NCBI GenBank assembly: GCA_038243395.1
Contig: JBBSRC010000032.1
Coordinates: 1 to 38,174, forward strand
Length of the DNA: 38,174 nucleotides
Origin: Gelidibacter sp038243395
GTDB taxonomy: Bacteria; Bacteroidota; Bacteroidia; Flavobacteriales; Flavobacteriaceae
Direction: 5' to 3'
The position numbers and the translations under genes were made by a program. Shown here in pieces: positions 34,717 through 38,174 of the stretch. Numbering within the stretch: the stretch's first letter is position 1; each line of letters begins with the position of its first letter. Under the pieces are notes generated by a model. The model was not told the DNA's origin. It saw only the letters and a list, made by a program, of their open reading frames with translations, and searched no databases.

Positions 34717-36378
34717 ATGGATATTGCAAATCGAATCCAAAATCTGAAAGAAATTGCAGAAAATTCCAATCCGAAAACACTGGTTAAGGAAATGGATACA
34801 TTGTATTTAAAGCATAGAGAAGAACGGTTCTATGTGGCGATCCTCGGATTATTTAAGAGAGGGAAATCCACTATTATTAACGCTCTTCTAAACCAGCAGG
34901 TTTTACCATCTGATGTTATTCCAGTAACTTCAATTATCACTTTAATAGCGCATAGCGATCGTACTTCTGCGGAAGTTTATTTTTCTAATGGCGATATATT
35001 GCCAGCGGATATTTCGGCAATTGAAGATTACGTTTCTGAAGAAAAAAATCCTGAAAACGAGAAAGAAATTGATTTTGTAAAGATCTTTCATCCTGCGTCG
35101 ATACTCAAAAATATGCTCATTGTTGATACGCCGGGCATGGGTTCTGTACTTCCACATAATTCTGAAACAACCAAATCCTTCATACCTAAAATAGATACCG
35201 CGCTTTATGTTTTGAGTGCGGACATACCCATATCTCAAACTGACATTGAGTTTATAAAAGACCTGAAACAAGAAGTTCCAAAGTTATTATTTGTTCTGAA
35301 TAAAGTGGATTTATTGAATGAAACTGACTTACAAAAGATGATTGAGCATAACCTTTTTGCTTTGAATAAAATCATGGATATAAGTCGTGATGAATTGATA
35401 ACCATCTCTGCAAAGTTCTATGATAAGCCCGAAGGAAATATTAATCAATTGTCTTCCCGACTTACCGAACTGGCAAGGGCTGAAAAAAAAGAATTATTAA
35501 TGGAATCGGTTGTTAAACGTTATGAGTTTTTAAGAAATCAATTGAAAAACGAAATTCAGTTGATCTTGAAATTAAAGCTAATGCCTTTAGATGTACTCGA
35601 AGAGAAAAAAAACATGCTTCAATCTTCTGTGAAAATAATGACGCAACAAAAAGAAGAATTTGAAAGCATTATGGATGGCAAAATAAAGTCGTTGCAGAGA
35701 TATATTCGTCAGAAGATAAACGAAGAAGCTCATCTATTAGTTGAGATGGTAAATAGTCAAATAAGCGCGGTTTCAACTCCAGATGAGCAGCATATATTAC
35801 GCCTGAATGAAACATTAAAAAGTCTACTACTAACGAAACTTGAAACAATAAAAGGGTCACTTGAAGAAAAAACGAAAGAAAGTTTTGAAGAATTGCTTAT
35901 TCAAACGGCAGGGAAATCTGAAAGCTTTCTGAATGAATTATCAACCAACTTGGATACTTATCTGGGAATGGATTTCAAATTAATTTCTGAGAAATTTGAC
36001 CTTGACGTTTACACTTCATTCTATCTTACGGTGAGGTCTTCAACCAATTCTCGTATTTGGAAATCTCCGATTTTACATAAACTGCTTCCAGAACAAGTTC
36101 GCAAAAAGCTCTTGTTCAGAAAATTACAAGATCACTATAAAAATATAATTATAAGAGATACATCAGCCATCGGCTATGATCTTCAGTATAAAGTGCAAGA
36201 GTCTTTCCGAAAATTTAATTATGATCTGAACAACCGACTTCAAGAACTTCTGGAAAATCTTCAAACCAAAATAGATGATACGATTGCTTCAAAAAAACGA
36301 AATGAGCAAGCTTCAGAAGCAGAGATAAATAAATTACATCAAACAATTAATGATATAGTTTCTCTGGCGGTTGTGTGA
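34717..36378 (+). CDS. Bacterial dynamin-like GTPase
   Basis: 553 residues. GTPase domain at about 38-265: P-loop GLFKRGKST (44-52, with K50 and S51), switch I threonine in IPVTSI (T71), G3 DTPG (137-140), G4 NKVD (195-198). The remainder is mostly long amphipathic helix (about 280-350 and 480-550, MLQSSVKIMTQQKEEFESIM), i.e. the stalk and bundle of dynamin-family proteins. I see no transmembrane pair in the paddle region, unlike BDLP1 of Nostoc, so membrane contact would be peripheral. Family members remodel or guard membranes and sometimes act in phage or antibiotic-stress tolerance. Bacterial dynamins often come in pairs; no second copy is visible here. Next to it is only a convergent esterase-like gene. 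Confidence 0.9.
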   Translation: MDIANRIQNLKEIAENSNPKTLVKEMDTLYLKHREERFYVAILGLFKRGKSTIINALLNQQVLPSDVIPVTSIITLIAHSDRTSAEVYFSNGDILPADISAIEDYVSEEKNPENEKEIDFVKIFHPASILKNMLIVDTPGMGSVLPHNSETTKSFIPKIDTALYVLSADIPISQTDIEFIKDLKQEVPKLLFVLNKVDLLNETDLQKMIEHNLFALNKIMDISRDELITISAKFYDKPEGNINQLSSRLTELARAEKKELLMESVVKRYEFLRNQLKNEIQLILKLKLMPLDVLEEKKNMLQSSVKIMTQQKEEFESIMDGKIKSLQRYIRQKINEEAHLLVEMVNSQISAVSTPDEQHILRLNETLKSLLLTKLETIKGSLEEKTKESFEELLIQTAGKSESFLNELSTNLDTYLGMDFKLISEKFDLDVYTSFYLTVRSSTNSRIWKSPILHKLLPEQVRKKLLFRKLQDHYKNIIIRDTSAIGYDLQYKVQESFRKFNYDLNNRLQELLENLQTKIDDTIASKKRNEQASEAEINKLHQTINDIVSLAVV

Positions 36379-36512
36379 GTTTAATTTTATTACAGGTTTA
36401 GATAAAACGCTGCACAACCGTGTGTTAAATTTTTGAACCAACATGACTTTAATGGATTTCTACCTTATTCTTCAATCCGGTTCGATTATTCAATTCCTAT
36501 TATTAAAAACAT

Positions 36513-37805
36513 TTACCTATTTAACGCTCTCAGAGCAGTAGTTTTCTTAAAAAAGAACAAAGCATCGTAACGCATAGGAACTATGGTAGGTACAAATTGC
36601 CTCTTGTCACCTTTAGGATTGTAAACTACTCCCACTGCTCTGTTGCCCATTACTTCTAGATTTTTATCCTTTCGGTCTTTTTCATCAAAAATCATATAGA
36701 ATTTGTCCTCAGCTATTTTATTCAATTTATGTTCTAAACTATTGGGAACAGCAGGTGGGATGGTCATTTCCTTCATAGGCGAACCCCAGCTCGAACCTGC
36801 CATCACTGTACCTTGAAAGGTGGTAAAGCCAATCAAGAATACCTTGTCGTCGCCCAACTGTTCACGGGTGAGCTGTCCGATATTCTTCTCGCCCGTGTTT
36901 CGCATACTGGAATACTTTGCATCACCAATATGTGTATTGTGCGCCCAAACAATTCCTTTGGAATTTTCTCCATAAAACTCTAATAAATCATTGACAGTGC
37001 CGTGCATATGGTGCACTCTGGAGTTCCAAGAGATAGGGCCTTCTGAGGCTACACTCTCTCTGTAAAATTCCTCGGCATTTTGCACGACGATCGTATTCTG
37101 TAATAAGTAGAAGTAGGTATCATCGGAAAGCGCTGCTAACTTCCTTCGATTGTTCCGTATATACGCCACCACATTTGTTGTAGCTGTTGCACACTCCTTT
37201 TTCCCAGTGCGGACGGCATTCGCATACTTCCAACTATCTCCTATATGTGGTTCGAAACATTTGTATTGATTTTTTGCATATTCATAAGCAGCTTGATTTG
37301 TAGATTTAAGTAAATCCAAAACTACCTTTTTAGAATTCCATTCATCGTAAACATCCATCCCGTAAAAGCCTACTTTTTTATCTTGTGGTAATTGGTCATT
37401 ATGATTACGAAGCCATTCAGCAAGTGCAACAACCTCTTCATTTGCCCACATCCAGGTTGGCCATCTATCCAGTTTTAACAAAACTTCTCTGGCGCTATTT
37501 TCGGCACCACCCAAATTCTTTACATAGTTATTAAGATGGTAGAGACTAGCAAAATCGCCTTCTACTGCAATAAAGGTAAAATCTTGCTCTGCTATGAGTC
37601 GTCTACTTATCTTGTCTCGCCATTCATAGTATTCGTGAGTCCCATGACTGGCCTCGCCTAGTAATATTAACTTCTTATCTGCGGCAGCCATAATAAGCTT
37701 ATCAAGGTTGGCGTCCCCTTTTAAAGGAATAGCTTTTTGTTCAAAATTTTGAGCGGAAGAAAATAAACTAAATAAAAACAATAAAAAACTTATTAAATGT
37801 TTCAT
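36513..37805 (-). CDS. Erythromycin-esterase-family protein, exported
   Basis: 430 residues with a Sec signal (MKHLISFLLFLFSLFSSAQ). Family blocks: ILLGEASHGTHEYYEWRDKI with E51, H54 and H57, FIAVEGDFASLYHLN with E82, WPTWMWANEEVVALAEWLRN, VGFYGMDVYDEW, and GIVWAHNTHIGDAKYSSM with the conserved HN-H. These are the residues known from EreA/EreB/EreC active sites. Many chromosomal members, including signal-bearing ones like this, are not macrolide-resistance enzymes and have unknown esterase-like roles, so resistance should not be assumed. It is convergent with the dynamin gene, 134 bp apart. Confidence 0.92.
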   Translation of the reverse strand: MKHLISFLLFLFSLFSSAQNFEQKAIPLKGDANLDKLIMAAADKKLILLGEASHGTHEYYEWRDKISRRLIAEQDFTFIAVEGDFASLYHLNNYVKNLGGAENSAREVLLKLDRWPTWMWANEEVVALAEWLRNHNDQLPQDKKVGFYGMDVYDEWNSKKVVLDLLKSTNQAAYEYAKNQYKCFEPHIGDSWKYANAVRTGKKECATATTNVVAYIRNNRRKLAALSDDTYFYLLQNTIVVQNAEEFYRESVASEGPISWNSRVHHMHGTVNDLLEFYGENSKGIVWAHNTHIGDAKYSSMRNTGEKNIGQLTREQLGDDKVFLIGFTTFQGTVMAGSSWGSPMKEMTIPPAVPNSLEHKLNKIAEDKFYMIFDEKDRKDKNLEVMGNRAVGVVYNPKGDKRQFVPTIVPMRYDALFFFKKTTALRALNR

Positions 37806-37912
37806 GAATAAATGGATCTAACTTCTCATCAAAATAACCATTATTAGTGTGATTATCGAGCAATAGGACTGTTATTCTGTGGTTGTTTTACAAACGGCAT
37901 TGTTTATTTATT

Positions 37913-38167
37913 TTAAATTTTCATAATTAATGAATTCCTAGGGTAAATTAATTTTGAAAGTCGTAATACTTTCTTTAGTAACTTTAATGATAGGTCTATT
38001 TGGAAATGCGTAATAGTTGTTGCAAGCTTTTTGTCGTCACAAAATATTTTAATTACTAACTTGTCGTTGCGATAAATTTCAACTCCTATGCCGTCTCTGT
38101 CACTAACATCACTTGCTATTATTAAAAATGTATTTATTAGTTTATTTTTTTTCGTGAATTTTTCCAC
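37913..38167 (-). CDS. Small hypothetical protein
   Basis: 84 residues. The core ASDVSDRDGIGVEIYRND followed by KLVIKIFCDDKK resembles a short Bacteroidota family I recall with the pattern VSDRDGIGVEIYxND..IIEIFRDD, usually 60-80 residues and of unknown function. It reads as a compact alpha/beta fold with a C-terminal helix (LSLKLLKKVLRLSKLIY). The N-terminal start (MEKFTKKNKLINTF) is longer and more basic than usual and the window ends 7 bp upstream, so the true start is uncertain. Confidence 0.55.
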   Translation of the reverse strand: MEKFTKKNKLINTFLIIASDVSDRDGIGVEIYRNDKLVIKIFCDDKKLATTITHFQIDLSLKLLKKVLRLSKLIYPRNSLIMKI

Positions 38168-38174
38168 CTTAAAT

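Noticed and set aside
36513..37805. Macrolide resistance determinant
   Set aside because: Family membership is clear, but many chromosomal erythromycin-esterase homologues with signal peptides have other roles, and no mobile context is present.
1..38174. CRISPR arrays, prophage or integrative element
   Set aside because: No regular short repeats, no phage structural or integrase genes; the only mobile-element trace is the transposase end at the left edge.

Overview
The window looks like a chromosomal segment from a member of the Flavobacteriaceae (Bacteroidota), probably marine or environmental. It is AT-rich, lacks strong Shine-Dalgarno sites, and has TAnnTTTG-type promoter elements. It also carries a SusC/SusD pair, remains of a type IX secretion (T9SS) cargo protein, many flavobacterial-style lipoproteins, and a carotenoid locus arranged as in that family. 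No CRISPR array, rRNA or phage was seen.

Left part (1-2700). This is a carotenoid locus in decay. The left edge holds the 5' end of an IS1595-like transposase. Next, on the minus strand, come an intact phytoene synthase (crtB), the stop- and frameshift-ridden last quarter of a phytoene desaturase (crtI), and an intact MerR/CarH-like regulator with B12-binding signatures. A tRNA-Leu(GAG) follows. Reading the crtB-merR gap codon by codon shows crtI is not absent but is a 3' remnant.

Repair and stress block (3012-8842, plus strand). Ku and a three-domain LigD (phosphoesterase, ligase, polymerase) form a two-gene NHEJ unit. After them come a 39-residue lysine-rich histone-H1-like protein with its own terminator, a small lipoprotein, a membrane-anchored protein and a PRC-barrel protein. 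A strong bidirectional terminator closes the block.

Middle (9062-12780). A broken T9SS-secreted protein gene is followed by a CotH-kinase-like lipoprotein and a gap with a second possible secreted-protein remnant.

Central operon (12910-21798, plus strand). Six tightly spaced genes: TetR regulator with a palindromic operator, dihaem cytochrome c peroxidase/MauG-like protein, right-handed beta-helix protein fused to a monohaem cytochrome c, SusC, SusD and a PKD lipoprotein. I read it as one envelope system joining TonB-dependent uptake to periplasmic haem redox chemistry. It is the best candidate here for an undescribed system. An ALDH3-type aldehyde dehydrogenase and a GH5 endoglycoceramidase-like lipoprotein lie downstream and may or may not belong to it.

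Right part (25667-38174). This is a mixed accessory region. It holds a TlpA-like lipoprotein, a carboxypeptidase-regulatory-like protein, a decayed 3' end of a second GH5 paralogue, a long STR2-like PLP enzyme, small membrane and lipoprotein genes, a quinone-oxidoreductase-like MDR, an AI-2E-family permease, a solitary bacterial dynamin-like GTPase, an erythromycin-esterase-family protein and a small hypothetical. Several gaps of 300-860 bp contain remnants or nothing recognisable. All family assignments come from motif reading without database searches.
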